DNA of 64,000 bases. It comes from Phymatolithon calcareum. Its lineage: Eukaryota > Rhodophyta > Florideophyceae > Hapalidiales. Of this stretch, positions 39,050-49,961 are shown one piece after another. The stretch is from the NCBI GenBank assembly GCA_977006965.1, contig OZ345356.1, positions 620,001 through 684,000 of the forward strand. The letters are read 5' to 3'. Numbering within the stretch: position 1 is the stretch's first letter; every line of letters begins with the position of its first letter. The notes beneath the pieces were generated by a model. That model was not told the origin of the DNA. It was given only the letters and a program-made list of their open reading frames with translations, and searched no databases. The position numbers and the translations under genes were made by a program.

Positions 39050-42000
39050 ATGATCTTCAACAAAAAGTGGCGCATAGCTACGCTGAACGTCGGTGGATCT
39101 CCTGAAACACCGAAATACCTAGAGAAACTGGTCCGGAACTACAACGTCGACATTATTGGGATTTCAGAAACCCATCTACATCCAGAAGGAAAAATTCGGG
39201 CGGACTACTATGCCATCAATGCCCCCCGTCCGCCCCCACCAAGAGGTCGAAACTCAGGAGGAGTGTCTCTCTTCTTTCGAAAATCTTGTGGCGTAAAACT
39301 CATATTCAAGCACGCAGAGAAAAACTTCCAGATCATAATAGCACAGATCGGGAAAATCAAGTGTGGGGTCGTCTACCTGTCTCCGAAATCTACCAAAGAA
39401 GAAACTGAGAAATGCCTAAGCATGATAAGCACACACGCAAGGGGTAAGGCAATCCTTGCTGGTGATTGGAACGCCAGGCAAGTTCGGTGGGACAAGTTAT
39501 CTAATAGAAGAGGTAACCAGCTCGTGCGTTGGTCGGACAGGAAAAACTGGAGCATATGCACACGAGAAGGACCTACGTTCCAAACAAAGAGCTACTCGAG
39601 CAATATTGACTACTTCGTAACCAAGGGAATGAGAACATCAACTATTCGATACTCGGAATGTGTCTGGACTGGTAGCACCCAACACAAACCAGTCATAACG
39701 TGTATCCGAAACTCAGAGGAAGTACTTGCTTCTCCACAGCGAAGCATGGTCTCGGTGAAGAACTGGAAAAATGCTGAGTTCCAGAAAACAGTCGAAGAAG
39801 AGTACCGGAAGAAGCTCCCGGAAAAACTGGCGGAGTTAAAGAGCTGCAAAGACTCAAGAGAACTAAACAAGATATATAACGAGATCGTCGATATATGGAC
39901 AGAACCGTGGAGAGTTGATTACAAAAGGCCTCCCAGGTTCAAGTCCTTTTGGAACTCAAACCTGGACCACCTAACAACGAAGAGGAAAAAGGTGTACAAG
40001 AAAGCCCTAAGGACACAAGAGCCCGAGAGGTGGGAAAAATATAAGAAATGCAAGAGAAGAATTAGAAGGCTTGTGAATAAGAGGAAACGGTCGTTGTATC
40101 AAGAGTTCATCTCCGAACTTGAACAAAACGATTCGGCAACCGAAATCTCACAATTGGCTAAAATGAAACGAATGAGGTCGCTGAGGACAGCCCGTAACAA
40201 GGCGTCGGGGAAACCACTGGACCACATGCTCTTCACGGCACATGTCTCCACGACTTGCTCTGACAAGAACAATTGGAGGCAAGAAATACCTTTTTTCGCG
40301 TGCCCTCAGGAGATGAAGGAAGAGAACAGGGAAGCCCTAGCAAACGCACCTGTAAAGAAAACGGCAGGTCTCGATGCGGTGAAAGCAGAGATGCTCAAGA
40401 CTAACATGGACCTCAACTCAGAGATCATATTCGAATTGTGGACAGCTTGGGGCAGAGTCGGTGACATCCCATTGTTGTGGCGAAGGTCAGTGCTCGTAGC
40501 AATCCATAAGAAAGGGAACACGGAAGATCCCGGAAACTACAGGCCAATATCCCTCTTGAGTCAGACAAGGAAAGCTGTAGAATCAGCTCTCAATACCCTA
40601 CTCAGAAGACAATACTCAAACCATGAGTATCAACTCGGATTCCAGAAAGGCAAGAGTACGGAAACAGCCATACTTCGAGCAACGGAGCTTCAGCGGAAAG
40701 GGCATAGGTGCATCGCAGTCCTCGACCTCAAAGCCGCATATGACACTGTACCTAGGAAACTGCTCCAGGAACGGATGAGACTGGTCTTACCAAAGGCAAT
40801 CAGCGACATGTGTGAAGTATTCCTATTGCCCTCCTGGATCCTTACGGCGGGAGACAGCAACAAGAACTGGTTCATAGTGGACAGAGGCGTCCCCCAAGGG
40901 TCACCGCTCAGCCCAAGTCTGTATAACATATTTATGGACGAATTCGCGGAGCGCATAAGCGCTGTTCCGAGTGAGGTAGCAGACGTATCTGCAGTTCTAT
41001 TTGCAGACGATGTGATTCTGCTGGCGAAAACCCCGCACGCGCTGCCGCACCTGCTCGATATTTCAACGAAATGGGCCGAAGAGAGAGGAATGACGTGGAA
41101 CACCAAAAAAGGTAAGAGCGAGGTGCTGGAGTCGATCGAGACAAAGAACCGCACATTCCGTCTAGCGCACCAGACCCTTTCGCAGGTACCTGAAGTTTCA
41201 TACCTCGGGATATCTCTAGGACCAACCGGAATTACGGTCGCAAGCACAATCAGGCGTATAAAAAACGCCAAAGCAGCGGTACACCAACTGAAACCACTTG
41301 GGGTATTCATTCGGGGGATAAGCACCCTGAAAGCCATACGTATCTACAAGTCGTTGATCCAACCAAGGTGGGAATACGCTATCCATCTCACACCGTGGAC
41401 TTCAGAAGTGCAAGAAGCTATCAAAGAAGTAGAAAGAACCTTCTTCTTCCAAGTATTCGGTGGTACGGCAAGTGGAAGAATCGACCGGCTCCGGCTTATG
41501 TGCAGGATCCAACCACCAGAACACAGGAGAGAAATATTAGCGCTGAAGATGCTGCTACGAGGAAAAGCAAGGAAGTCGACTATCCTATCCAAGCCAAGGG
41601 AAGAGCGAAACTTCAAAGAACTACAGTGGGCAAGTCGCGATATTGCCGCGATGCTGCAACAAGAACAGTTCGCGGGTCCCTTCAAACATATGCAGGAAGG
41701 GAAATCTCCAGGCCAATTTCGACGAATTCTGTTCGCAAAAGAAGGCACGAGGCTCGAAGCAAGAAGAAAGAGGAAAATACCGCACGACAAACCGGATGAG
41801 ATCCCGGCCATCCTCAGGTTTACTAAGGTGAGACATCGACAGCTGGCCATGAAATACGCAAGCGGAAGGTTCCCTCAAGTGAGCACGACGCTAATATCGA
41901 ATACATTCGGAACGGCAGCAGAGCGCGACATGGAGACCATACGTATGAACCTAAAAAAGTATGAACTGGACTCCGGAGAAATGTTAGGAACGGAAAAGGC

Positions 42001-42070
42001 ATTAGACTCCATGCTACTCTACAGCGTCACCATAATTGACAATATGGAAAACGACGAGTCCCTGTATTAG
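39050..42070 (+). CDS. LINE-A ORF2: APE endonuclease plus reverse transcriptase
   Basis: 1006 aa, intact. Endonuclease: RIATLNVGG, DIIGISETHLH (catalytic Glu), GGVSLFFRK, LAGDWNARQ (Asp/Asn) and TQHKPVIT (His). RT: GNYRPISLLSQTRK, YQLGFQKGKSTETAIL, AVLDLKAAYDTVPRK, RGVPQGSPLSPSLYNIFMDE, then LFADDVIL with FADD at about residues 651-654. The thumb and a conserved C-terminal domain (KIPHDKPDEIPAIL, KVRHRQLAMKY) follow; no RNase H. It starts only 4 nt after the ORF1 stop (TAA-ACCA-ATG), which suggests termination-reinitiation. The protein could be active; ORF1 is broken. Confidence 0.95.
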   Translation: MIFNKKWRIATLNVGGSPETPKYLEKLVRNYNVDIIGISETHLHPEGKIRADYYAINAPRPPPPRGRNSGGVSLFFRKSCGVKLIFKHAEKNFQIIIAQIGKIKCGVVYLSPKSTKEETEKCLSMISTHARGKAILAGDWNARQVRWDKLSNRRGNQLVRWSDRKNWSICTREGPTFQTKSYSSNIDYFVTKGMRTSTIRYSECVWTGSTQHKPVITCIRNSEEVLASPQRSMVSVKNWKNAEFQKTVEEEYRKKLPEKLAELKSCKDSRELNKIYNEIVDIWTEPWRVDYKRPPRFKSFWNSNLDHLTTKRKKVYKKALRTQEPERWEKYKKCKRRIRRLVNKRKRSLYQEFISELEQNDSATEISQLAKMKRMRSLRTARNKASGKPLDHMLFTAHVSTTCSDKNNWRQEIPFFACPQEMKEENREALANAPVKKTAGLDAVKAEMLKTNMDLNSEIIFELWTAWGRVGDIPLLWRRSVLVAIHKKGNTEDPGNYRPISLLSQTRKAVESALNTLLRRQYSNHEYQLGFQKGKSTETAILRATELQRKGHRCIAVLDLKAAYDTVPRKLLQERMRLVLPKAISDMCEVFLLPSWILTAGDSNKNWFIVDRGVPQGSPLSPSLYNIFMDEFAERISAVPSEVADVSAVLFADDVILLAKTPHALPHLLDISTKWAEERGMTWNTKKGKSEVLESIETKNRTFRLAHQTLSQVPEVSYLGISLGPTGITVASTIRRIKNAKAAVHQLKPLGVFIRGISTLKAIRIYKSLIQPRWEYAIHLTPWTSEVQEAIKEVERTFFFQVFGGTASGRIDRLRLMCRIQPPEHRREILALKMLLRGKARKSTILSKPREERNFKELQWASRDIAAMLQQEQFAGPFKHMQEGKSPGQFRRILFAKEGTRLEARRKRKIPHDKPDEIPAILRFTKVRHRQLAMKYASGRFPQVSTTLISNTFGTAAERDMETIRMNLKKYELDSGEMLGTEKALDSMLLYSVTIIDNMENDESLY

Positions 42071-42185
42071 GGACCAGGCGATATACTAGAATGAACAAGT
42101 TACGAAAAGCTGCTCCCGTACAGTCTTAGGAGTGTTAATGAGGGCTTTCAAATAAACAACTAAACAGTTGCAAAAAAAATTGATA

Positions 42186-42848
42186 TAGGCTCTGAGGTCC
42201 TCCTTCAATCCTTGCTGATATTCGAGGTGCCTTTGCATTACCTTCTTCAAATTTGTTCGGAAAACCTTATCCTGCATGATAGCTATGGTTTTCTTCGGAT
42301 TGTTTTTGCTTGAAGTTCGGGTACCCAGCTTCTTCTAATCTTGAGAGGAAATTTGCAGCAAACTCTAGAATCCTTGCCTCCGCTTGCACGACGTGCATTG
42401 GCATTCGAAGGTTGTTTAGCGCCTTCTCTATGATTTCCGGGTGTACCTGTTCGTCTTCATTCTTCTGCACCAAACCTTCAATAAATTTTTGAATATCGTT
42501 TGATGTCAGAGCTCCAGCTGTTTTAGCTCTTCATATGTCATTGAACTTCCCTAGGAAGAACATTGACTCGAGAATGCTCCTATCGATTGACACTTTGTAA
42601 GATGCTACCGTCATCGACGGGACTTCCTTCTTCTTCTCGTTGACCTCATCTTCGTACCATTTCCTCTCCTTCAAAAACCCTGTCACAACTCTTGGGATGA
42701 GACTCCGTAAAATCGGATGGCTCACGGGTTGGAATAGTGCGGCGGTTGGTTGCCGATCGGTAGGTTGCGCCGATGATTGACTTCCACTTTCCATGGTTCG
42801 ATAGTCATCCATTTCCAAATCAAACTTGAACAATCTTCGTCTTAACAC
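42186..42848 (-). pseudogene. Gypsy gag N-terminal part
   Basis: Starts MLRRRLFKFDLEMDDYRTM, continues to GKFNDI then a TGA at 42531, resumes in the same frame (ALTSNDIQKFIEGL, NEDEQVHPEIIEKA), and shifts frame near 42290 before the LINE-A insertion. No zinc knuckle in this part. Alpha-helical capsid-like region. Confidence 0.7.
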
Positions 42849-42878
42849 TCAGACATTCTCCTGCAGGAAAGAAATTTC

Positions 42879-43224
42879 TGTAATCACTGGGAGTGAAAAG
42901 ATAAGGGTTGGAGTTTATCTTGAAAAGGGGTGATGTCTCTGTGATGCGATGCCTCTGTCTAATGTGCGATCAGGATCGCTGCTTAAATAGGGCGGGGGCG
43001 AGCAATTGCACACCCTGCAAAACGGGGGCACTAACCGACGCTAGACTAAAAGTACGTTGAGTGTTAGTCGGTGTCTGCGATAAATCCGTTGGTTCCACTT
43101 GGAAGAGTCGTTCACCATACTATGTTGACGGTGTCGGTAGGTATATCGCAAGGAGCCGTTGTAGAGCTCCTAGGTCGATGGTGATAATGTTGCTCCTTAC
43201 ACCCCTGCAACATTGCGTGTCTAA
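42879..43224 (-). repeat. Gypsy 5' LTR (right)
   Basis: 346 bp, nearly identical to 32948-33295; its outer end reads GTGTCTAA, with one base lost relative to the other LTR. Contains TTAAATAGG, a possible TATA-like element, in both LTRs. Confidence 0.92.
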
Positions 43225-43229
43225 ATATG

Positions 43230-43483
43230 GGAAGCGGTGAAACAACCTGTGCGTGCAAAGAAGCCTGTGCTTCGCTTTTTTGAGGGTGAGGAATGGTGGT
43301 AGTTCGTTCTTGACGGGCTGAGGAGGGCGCCGGCCCTCCCGTCCTGTGCCTTTCGAAGGGAGACATGCTTCACATTCTTCTTTTGCGTTCTTCAGCGTTC
43401 TTGCGTTTACGCTTGTCGTAGCGTCTAGGGTGCGTGCAAATTCCTCTCTAGAGGTACAGAGAACACCTTTGTGAAGCATATCG
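43230..43483 (-). pseudogene. LINE-E ORF fragment, right part
   Basis: Minus strand MLHKGVLCTSREEFARTL ... LPPFLTLKKAKHRLL ... HRLFHRFPY, a C-terminal LINE domain. Truncated at the TSD at 43484 and continued in 32684-32947. Confidence 0.7.
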
Positions 43484-43498
43484 TTCAAAATTAGAGGA

Positions 43499-44518
43499 AG
43501 AAGAAGAAACGCAGATTTTTATGTAAAAGTTACCAATGCAACTGCTGACGCCATGGGCAATTTTTCGAGTCCAAATTTGGCTTGATTCTGTCCGGTGAAG
43601 AGTTTCTTATGGTGGTTATTTCAAGGTTCGGTGGTCTGCAAAAACGTACCTCTGGTCCCCTGAGGGGCCTCGAGGGGGAAAATCAGTCCACGTGCATATG
43701 CCGCGCGGTGGGAGGGGGGGTCCGATTTGCAGGGAGTGATTACTCTGCTGTGTAGGGATTCGGGGAAACAAGCGCTTTGTGCAGCTAGATCGCTTCGGCC
43801 ACGCGCGCTGGAGCGGGCACGGGCGCCCGCGCCGGAAACTTATCTTGATTCGCTTGCGGTCCGTTCGGTCCGGTCAGCCTCTCTTCCTCCCCCCTATGAC
43901 GTCTTCGATAGCATCTTTCCCACAATGGCTCGACTTTTCGATGTTGCAAATTAGAACCGAGTCTGCGAGTATGTTCCTGAAGTATGGTCTTTCCCCCGAT
44001 CGAGCGGAAACACTATCAGTAACGGCCATCATGGCAAGTAGGCTCGTTTGAATTATCTGTATACGAGATCAGAAAGTGTTTTATCAACCAACCAAATAAG
44101 AATATACAAAAATATTGATTGATCTATCTTTTCCTGAGTTCTTTCTGGCGTTCGAATTGCACATATTCAGGGACTTTCGACGTCATACCATGGATAAAAT
44201 TACCGTTCCCGTGAGAGATTTCGAGGACATGTCTTTGGATCAAAGTGGGAACTATGAAAAGTGCTCCCTTAAATTTTACCTTCGGCTAGACTGTAAACGC
44301 TACTTGTCAAAACTCCACAGGGAAGAAACAACGTATTCCGATTCATAAATCCTGGAGGGGAAACATATTACATACTCCCTCAACTCCGCATATTTTGTGT
44401 GGGATGCTCCCATTCCAATTCCCATAAACCAGCGCCGTGCACATCCCAAGGATTCTTGTATGAACTCTGTGGAAGCTTTCCAGCCAAAGTGCCTCTGTCA
44501 CGAATGGAAGGAATCTTT
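43499..44518. other. Intergenic region with two small unproven ORFs
   Basis: ORFs 43727-43954 and 44115-44348 (MDKITVPVRDFEDMSLDQSG inside the second) have no recognisable domain. A G-run lies near 43710-43720. I see no mobile element boundary. It could contain exons of an unknown gene. Confidence 0.3.
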
Positions 44519-45017
44519 TTAGTGCCTCTGTGCTATGAATATCGAGCTAATACGAAAGTAACCTTGGGAAAGACGGATTAAATAATGGGACTCTCGACAG
44601 GTTAGAAAGTTTACGTCAGGATTGAATCTACGTACTAAAAGTTGGTGATGGCATGCTAATAGCAGCAGATATCTCCTAAGCGGATTTTCTCATCGACAGT
44701 AAGCAAGCGTGTCACGGTGAGGCCCGCAAAACGAATACCGCGAGTTCCGAATCCCATCACACCAGCCTCGTCTTCATGGAGAACGCCCTCATCATCGTTC
44801 GCCTCTTCTAGTATCGCTGTTATCAATTTCTGAAGAGATATAATTTTTTCCCAACTGGGTCCGTGTGCAAGCCGAAGTCCGCTTGAAGCCTCACTCGAAA
44901 TTTTTTGGATATCTTCGTGCGCAAAAGACCAAGCGTGAATATGTAGATGCGACTTCTACCAGCAACACTTTCTGAAATTGCACGAATTTCAGGCAGCACG
45001 GCATTCTCGCGAAAACT

Positions 45018-46434
45018 GGGATTCCAAAAAGGCAAGAGCACGGAGCTAGCAATCTTAAGGGCTCTGGAACTACAGAACCGAGGGCAGGGATGCATTGCAG
45101 TATTGGACTTGACGGCAGCGTACGACACAGTTCCACGAAAGTACTTGCAAGAGCGAATGAGAGTTGTTCTACCACAAGACCTATGCGAGATGATCGAGGC
45201 TTTCTTGATACCGTCCTGGGTATCAACGATTGGTGATCCCCAGCAAAAGTGGTTTCTAATCGACAGGGGAGTACCTCAGGGATCCCCGCTGAGCCCAAGT
45301 TTGTATAATCTATTCATGGACGAATTCGCAGAAAGAATAAGCCAAGTTCCAAGGGATGTTGCTGACGTGGCAGCAGTTCTTTTCGCGGACGACGTGCTCC
45401 TAACGGCAAAATCACCAGTCGGACTACAGAGATTGTTAAATATTTCTTCGCAATGGGCAAGAGATAGACAAATGAGGTGGAACACGAAAGCCGGGAAGAG
45501 CGAAGTTCTTCTCTCCGAAGGCACAAGATCACCCACATTCAAGCTTTCTGGGAAAACGCTGACGAAAGTCAAAGAAGTCCCATACCTTGGCATATCACTC
45601 AGCAGTGACGGAGTTACCGACAAGAAAATGCTTGAACGCATCCGACAGGCCAAGATAGCAGTGTATCAGCTGAGATCCCTTGGTGTAACAGCCCGGGGAC
45701 TCAGCCCCTTAAAAGCAATCAAGATGTACAAGGCCTTGATACAGCCAAGATGGGAATATGCCATGCACCTGACGCCATGGACGACAAGAGTTCAAACAGC
45801 TATTGCAGACGTGGAGAAGACTTTTTTCAGACAAGTATTTGGTCCAATCGCAAAAAATCGAACCGCGAGACTTCGTCTTCTCTGTCGCATACATAATGCA
45901 GAAGACAGAAGACTAGTTCTAGCGTTACGAATGCTTGAACGAGCCAGAACAAGAAAAATGGGCCTGCTCACAGTCCCAAGAGAGGAAAGAAACGTTGAGG
46001 AATTGCAATGGGTGTGTCGTGACATATCATCAATGTTACATCACGACCTATTCGAGACGGCACTAACCTATCTTAAGCAACGAGTTTCAGCAAAATCGTT
46101 GAGGGACTTGCTCTTTAAAGACGAAGGAGACGGCTTGGAGGCGAGCAGAAAGAGGAAAATTCCTTATGATATTCCCGGGTCTACTCCCGCCATCATCAGA
46201 CTACCGAAAGCACGTCACCGCCAATTGGCGATTAAATGGGCATTCGGACGTTTTCCCCCATTGAGTACCACTCTTCTGGAAGAAAAATTCGGTGAAATCG
46301 TACCAACTCTCATGAACAAGCTCGAAGTGTACCTTCAAAGATATCGACTAACAGAAGAGGAGACTAGTGAGACTGAAAAGGCACTTGACAAAGTACTATT
46401 CTTCACAATCGTCTTTTATGACGACATGGAATAG
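45018..46434 (+). CDS. LINE-C reverse transcriptase, truncated but open
   Basis: Open from 44947 with host-derived first codons; the LINE part is about 471 codons. VLDLTAAYDTVPRK, RGVPQGSPLSPSLYNLFMDE and LFADDVLLTAK with FADD intact, the thumb VPYLGISLS, then the conserved KIPYDIPGS and KARHRQLAIKW blocks. Missing the endonuclease and the first RT motifs, so not autonomous. Confidence 0.85.
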
Positions 46435-46677
46435 ACCAAGACAAAATAGAACGGCGACGCTGAGATTCACGCGAACAGGACAAGTGGACTCTAAGCTTTT
46501 CCCTCCATGGAGGAGGGTTTTTGCAGCTAGGGCTACGACGATAGCAACGAGCTTTTGCGGGCTTTAACAGAGTAACGGAGCTACCAAGGTAGTAGCATCT
46601 GAAACGCATCTCCCTTACAGTCTTATGAGTGTTTCTGAGGGCGTTTAATAAATTCAAAATTCAAAAAAAAAAAAAAA
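45018..46677 (+). mobile_element. LINE-C, 5'-truncated insertion with 15-bp TSD
   Basis: ATTCTCGCGAAAACT at 45003-45017 and 46678-46692. Starts within RT motif 2 (LGFQKGKSTE), ends TTTAATAAATTC and an A run. Its 3' UTR has a hairpin CCCTCC-ATGGA-GGAGGG (about 46500-46516) also present, with a larger loop, in the second copy at 62442-63248. Confidence 0.95.
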
Positions 46678-48200
46678 ATTCTCGCGAAAACTCCTCAGAT
46701 TTCTCACCGCAGTTCTTGCCGTATACCTAGACTCCCTCTGAGCAGAGAACCAGGCCATTTTCCAGCATTCATCAAACAAAGTGTCTATCTTAAAGTTCGC
46801 GCTTTCATGCATGCGTAAGGCTGCCTTGCCGCTCATAAGTGTCAGCATTGTCGGATTGATAGAAGTCCTCATTGTCACGCAAAATGACGAAAAAGGTTCC
46901 TCGTTCATTTCCATTGATTGGATGGAGTGGGTGGTCAGACGAAAGACCTCTGTAGAACGCATTAATCTGAGCATGAAAAAGATAGTAGCCATGCCCTTAC
47001 ATAAGTTGGAACTTTTCCGATACTGCAACTTATGAAAGAGACTCTGATACGCTCAATTGAACGACCAAGACCTGTAATTATATACCCTGATACGTTTGCA
47101 CGTTATCCTTGCGTGCCCTCGATTTTATCCATTTGAGACAATCCTCCTTTGTGGCACTGAGCCCATGCGCGAAGAGTGCAGCATAGAATAGGACCTTTGT
47201 GAATCGGGAGCCTCTGTAGAAATTTGCATAAAACAAATCGATTCCCTTAGAAGAATCGAGAAATGGAAGCGATCCATGAAGCTTTAAGAAGTTTAAGGCA
47301 GCGTCAAGCATCAGGAATAAGATTGCAGTGTGCATATTAAAAGCATGAAACAGAGACAAAATACATTGTGCGCGAAGTGTTGCGCTATATTACGTACTTT
47401 TGCATGATCCATGGAATTCGTGTGCTATTGACTGGGGTCGGATTGTGCCGACCGGAGTTCACGCAACGCAGAAATTTTCTCTGCATGCCGCCGTTCGCAC
47501 TCGTTGGAAAAGGATTGCTGAAATTGAGAAGCCTTCGCCAAGTCAGTAGCCAGCACATTAGAAGTAACAACGCTACCCAAAGGTTTTCTTTGGACCAAGA
47601 AACGCGGCGAGAACCTGTTGTTGGAAATTATCTTCAGACACCATTCTCTTGCTGTTATCATTCTCCATCTTCTCAATCGCTCGTGTGAGCCTTTCAGAAG
47701 CAGACAGTCCTTTAGCTGGTTTATTAGCATTTCCTCCAGATCCGGCAAGTCCTTTTGACCGCCTTGCGCTGGATGACGAACGAGTGGTTTGATGGCGGCG
47801 CCTCTTCCATCGGATAGTACAGATGCAGAATCTTGTTGCGGGATTGCAGACATGTCCAGATGGTCGAATTTAGTCGGTTTTGGATTATGGTAAAGTGAGG
47901 AACAGTTTTGTTAAATACGATTTTAGGGTCATTGTGAACCGACAGTTGCATAAAATCGTTTCTGATATTTATCTGACCAGCCGCGGAGGGAAAAGGTGCC
48001 CGACAGAACGCCCCATCGGTTTCTTGATAGAGAAAATGGGAAATGATGCGGCTTGCGCATGGTGGACGAAAGCCGGACTGCACCGCACGAATGTGAATAC
48101 AGCGGCAAAAGTTTCGCTAAGAGATTTCGCCTGTATGGGCATATCATGTCGCAAACACGCAGCGGTCTCTCTGATTTGCATGAGATGATCTTGGGCAAAG

Positions 48201-48589
48201 TTCATCAATATTATCTTATTATCGTGGCTTGTTGTGGTCGATTCTCACCGGCAGAGAAACGTGCAATGGGCAGACCGGTAAACTCGCAGTGACCGGCACC
48301 CAACACGTATGATCATTGAGCACATCTTCCAGAGAATCAGCGCCTGAGAAACAGTACAAATAAAATATGCGACCGGCGCTTAACCCAATCTGGGCAAGTC
48401 GAAAGTAACAAGAATACATTCAACGTCAACCAATATTCCACAGAAGTAACCGCACGGCTTTGCAGCCAGTTACTTTCTGTAAAGAAGCGCTGCAATCGTG
48501 CGCGACGTACAGGCCTGGTCAGAACGTCCAGACGACGCCGTTTGGGGGCCTGAGTTTTATTCTTGGCACCTAAAACTCTTCGGGTGAAG
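48201..48589. other. Non-coding stretch before the LINE 3' end
   Basis: No supported ORF. Could be upstream or promoter DNA of the minus-strand gene or part of the chimeric insertion. Confidence 0.25.
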
Positions 48590-49132
48590 CAGAAAAGGCG
48601 CTAGATGAGCTCTAACTATTTAGCAAGACACTCATAGAACATATGGAGAACGAAGAAGGCCTGTATTGATTCGTATAAGGCAAGGCAAAAAGCCGTCGAG
48701 TTCAAGCACCAGCAATCCTGTAGAGGACTGAGATAGGATTACTTTAAATCCTGAGTTTTCCCGTCCGCGATTCTAGTAGGCGTTTCGTGAGCTGCACAAA
48801 GGTAGGTAGCATCAGAGGAAGCCTCGCTCATATCTTCGAAAGTCTGTGGGGCTTTTAAATAAACTTGAATAAAAAAGTTGGTGATGTGCCAAGAACGATT
48901 TTGCCATCGGCAAATATGAATTCTTTCTCATACTCCGCCCTCGAGTAGCATATTGCTCAAAACGGAAAACGAGGCAGGTCACTTCTAATCGGACGTCCCT
49001 GCCATCCAAAGCTTCCAAAGTGTTTGAAATCCTGACTGGCCGTTGTCCTGAAGCCGATTGTGCGACTGAAAATAGAGTGAACATGCAGGCCATAAATATG
49101 TGCAGCACTAGTCTACATGGATCGCCGTGCAT

Positions 49133-49961
49133 TCGGTTGCAGTCTGCGTTGTAAACGTGTGAACGGTGTTGTGACTATGAGCAACATTTCCGTTTTTGCC
49201 TCGTTCCTGCTGAGCGAGGGCGTTCACCGACTCGGCCCACTTCGAATAGCCGAAAATGACCTGCGATGAGAACGTCGACATGTCCTGTTTTCGGAAATTC
49301 AAACTCTCATTTCTCTTCATCTCAACCACGAAACGGGAACTGTCTAATCGAGCCCTAGCCGACACTCAAGACGATACTCTCGCTGCTGCTGTAACCTGTT
49401 TGCCGTTACTGGAGACAAAGCAAAGAAACTTGAATCATCGATGCACCCTCATATTCTGCCAGTGGCCACGTTGATGTCAACAGTAGCAACCGGGTTGACC
49501 AAATGTTGGTTCAAGTTCAGGTACAGAGCATTCGCGTTAACGGTGGGAAGTGATGGCCAAGCGCGAGTGTAAAACCGTGTGCTCGCGTTCAATTTGGCGT
49601 CCGCCAATTTCTACAATTCGACGGCAACGGAAGCTCTTCGGTAGTGGAACTCCGCGTGCGAGACGTCGATGAGCAGATTCACTACCTAGCAACGTGAAGC
49701 GGTACCGCCACAGCGCGGCACACACCCTAGTTTACTAATTATGCGCCGCGAACATGCGTCATGTGTCCACGGCCGTCATAGACGCGGCAAACTAGGTTGA
49801 AGTACCGCAAACAGAGCACCTGTACTGCACAAGTTCCTAGTAGCTAGCCGTCAACTAAACGCTGTCCACATCAGTGGTCTCGGTGCTAAGGAGCCGCATC
49901 GGTAGCAGGAGAGAACAGGCGCGCGTTTTCGGATAGTCAACCTCCTCTTCATCTGCTTGTA
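49133..49961. other. Intergenic, no gene supported
   Basis: Minus-strand ORF 49108-49365 (85 codons) and short ORFs on both strands have no recognisable features. I found no repeat shared with the rest of the window. Confidence 0.3.

Larger units (their letters stand above)
37334..42176 (+). mobile_element. LINE-A, full-length, inserted in the Gypsy gag
   Basis: AAATTGATA at 37325-37333 and 42177-42185 is the TSD, merging with the A tail. Two ORFs (ORF1 37456-39045, ORF2 39050-42070), a short GC-rich 5' leader and a 3' UTR with AAATAAAC. At 4.84 kb this is the only LINE in the window with both endonuclease and RT. Youngest layer of the nest. Confidence 0.93.
32948..43224 (-). mobile_element. 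Ty3/Gypsy LTR retrotransposon, complete but inactive
   Basis: Near-identical LTRs at 32948-33295 and 42879-43224, TSD ATATG at 32943-32947 and 43225-43229. Internal order on the minus strand: gag, protease, RT, RNase H, integrase, chromodomain-like end, which is the Ty3/Gypsy order. LINE-A at 37334-42176 splits gag. Stops and frameshifts in gag and pol make it dead. The closely similar LTRs still imply a fairly recent insertion. Confidence 0.93.
32684..43483 (-). mobile_element. LINE-E, 5'-truncated, split by a Gypsy element
   Basis: TTCAAAATTAGAGGA at 32669-32683 and 43484-43498 is its TSD. The 3' end is an AATAAA followed by an ATCC microsatellite (seen as GGAT repeats at 32681-32700 on +). 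Removing the Gypsy element joins HRLFHRFPY (right part) to WQEQARNEDSELDEALTVI (left part), a LINE C-terminal domain related to the KVRHRQLAMKY block of LINE-A. Oldest layer of the nest. Confidence 0.85.
44823..48200 (-). pseudogene. Unrecognised multi-exon gene on the minus strand, split by LINE-C
   Basis: Minus-strand open pieces at about 47853-47425 (LPDLEEMLINQLKDCLLLKG), 47359-47078 (AALNFLKLHGSLPFLDSSKG), 47028-46693 (KIDTLFDECWKMAWF) and 45002-44823 (IRAISESVAGRSRIYIFTLG). The last two join in frame once the LINE-C copy is removed, giving RNLRSFRENAVLPEI. Gaps between the others are short and could be introns, but I could not fix the splice sites. No known domain. Coding character is judged only from open frames. 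Confidence 0.35.
44651..48873 (+). mobile_element. LINE-type insertion of 4.2 kb carrying other DNA
   Basis: AAAAGTTGGTGATG occurs at 44637-44650 and again after the A tail at about 48873-48886. The right end is a LINE 3' end: AEKALDEL, a stop in place of one codon, LFSKTLIEHMENEEGLY, a 3' UTR and TTTAAATAAAC plus A tail (48590-48873). The left part is not LINE ORF sequence but a minus-strand gene fragment, itself holding a LINE-C copy. This may be a chimeric (template-switch) insertion, a 5' transduction or later rearrangement. Confidence 0.5.
44519..49132 (-). pseudogene. Small secreted-protein ORF split by a LINE-type insertion
   Basis: Minus strand: 49132 to 48887 encodes LVLHIFMACMFTLFSVAQSA, a signal-peptide-like start, then RISNTLEALDGRDVRLEVTC and FLAHHQ. 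After removing 44651-48873 the frame continues LLVRRFNPDVNFLTCRESHY to a stop at 44519, about 125 aa in all. Continuity across a clean target duplication supports one ancestral ORF. Function unknown. Upstream minus-strand DNA (49108-49365) is open in another frame. Confidence 0.4.
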
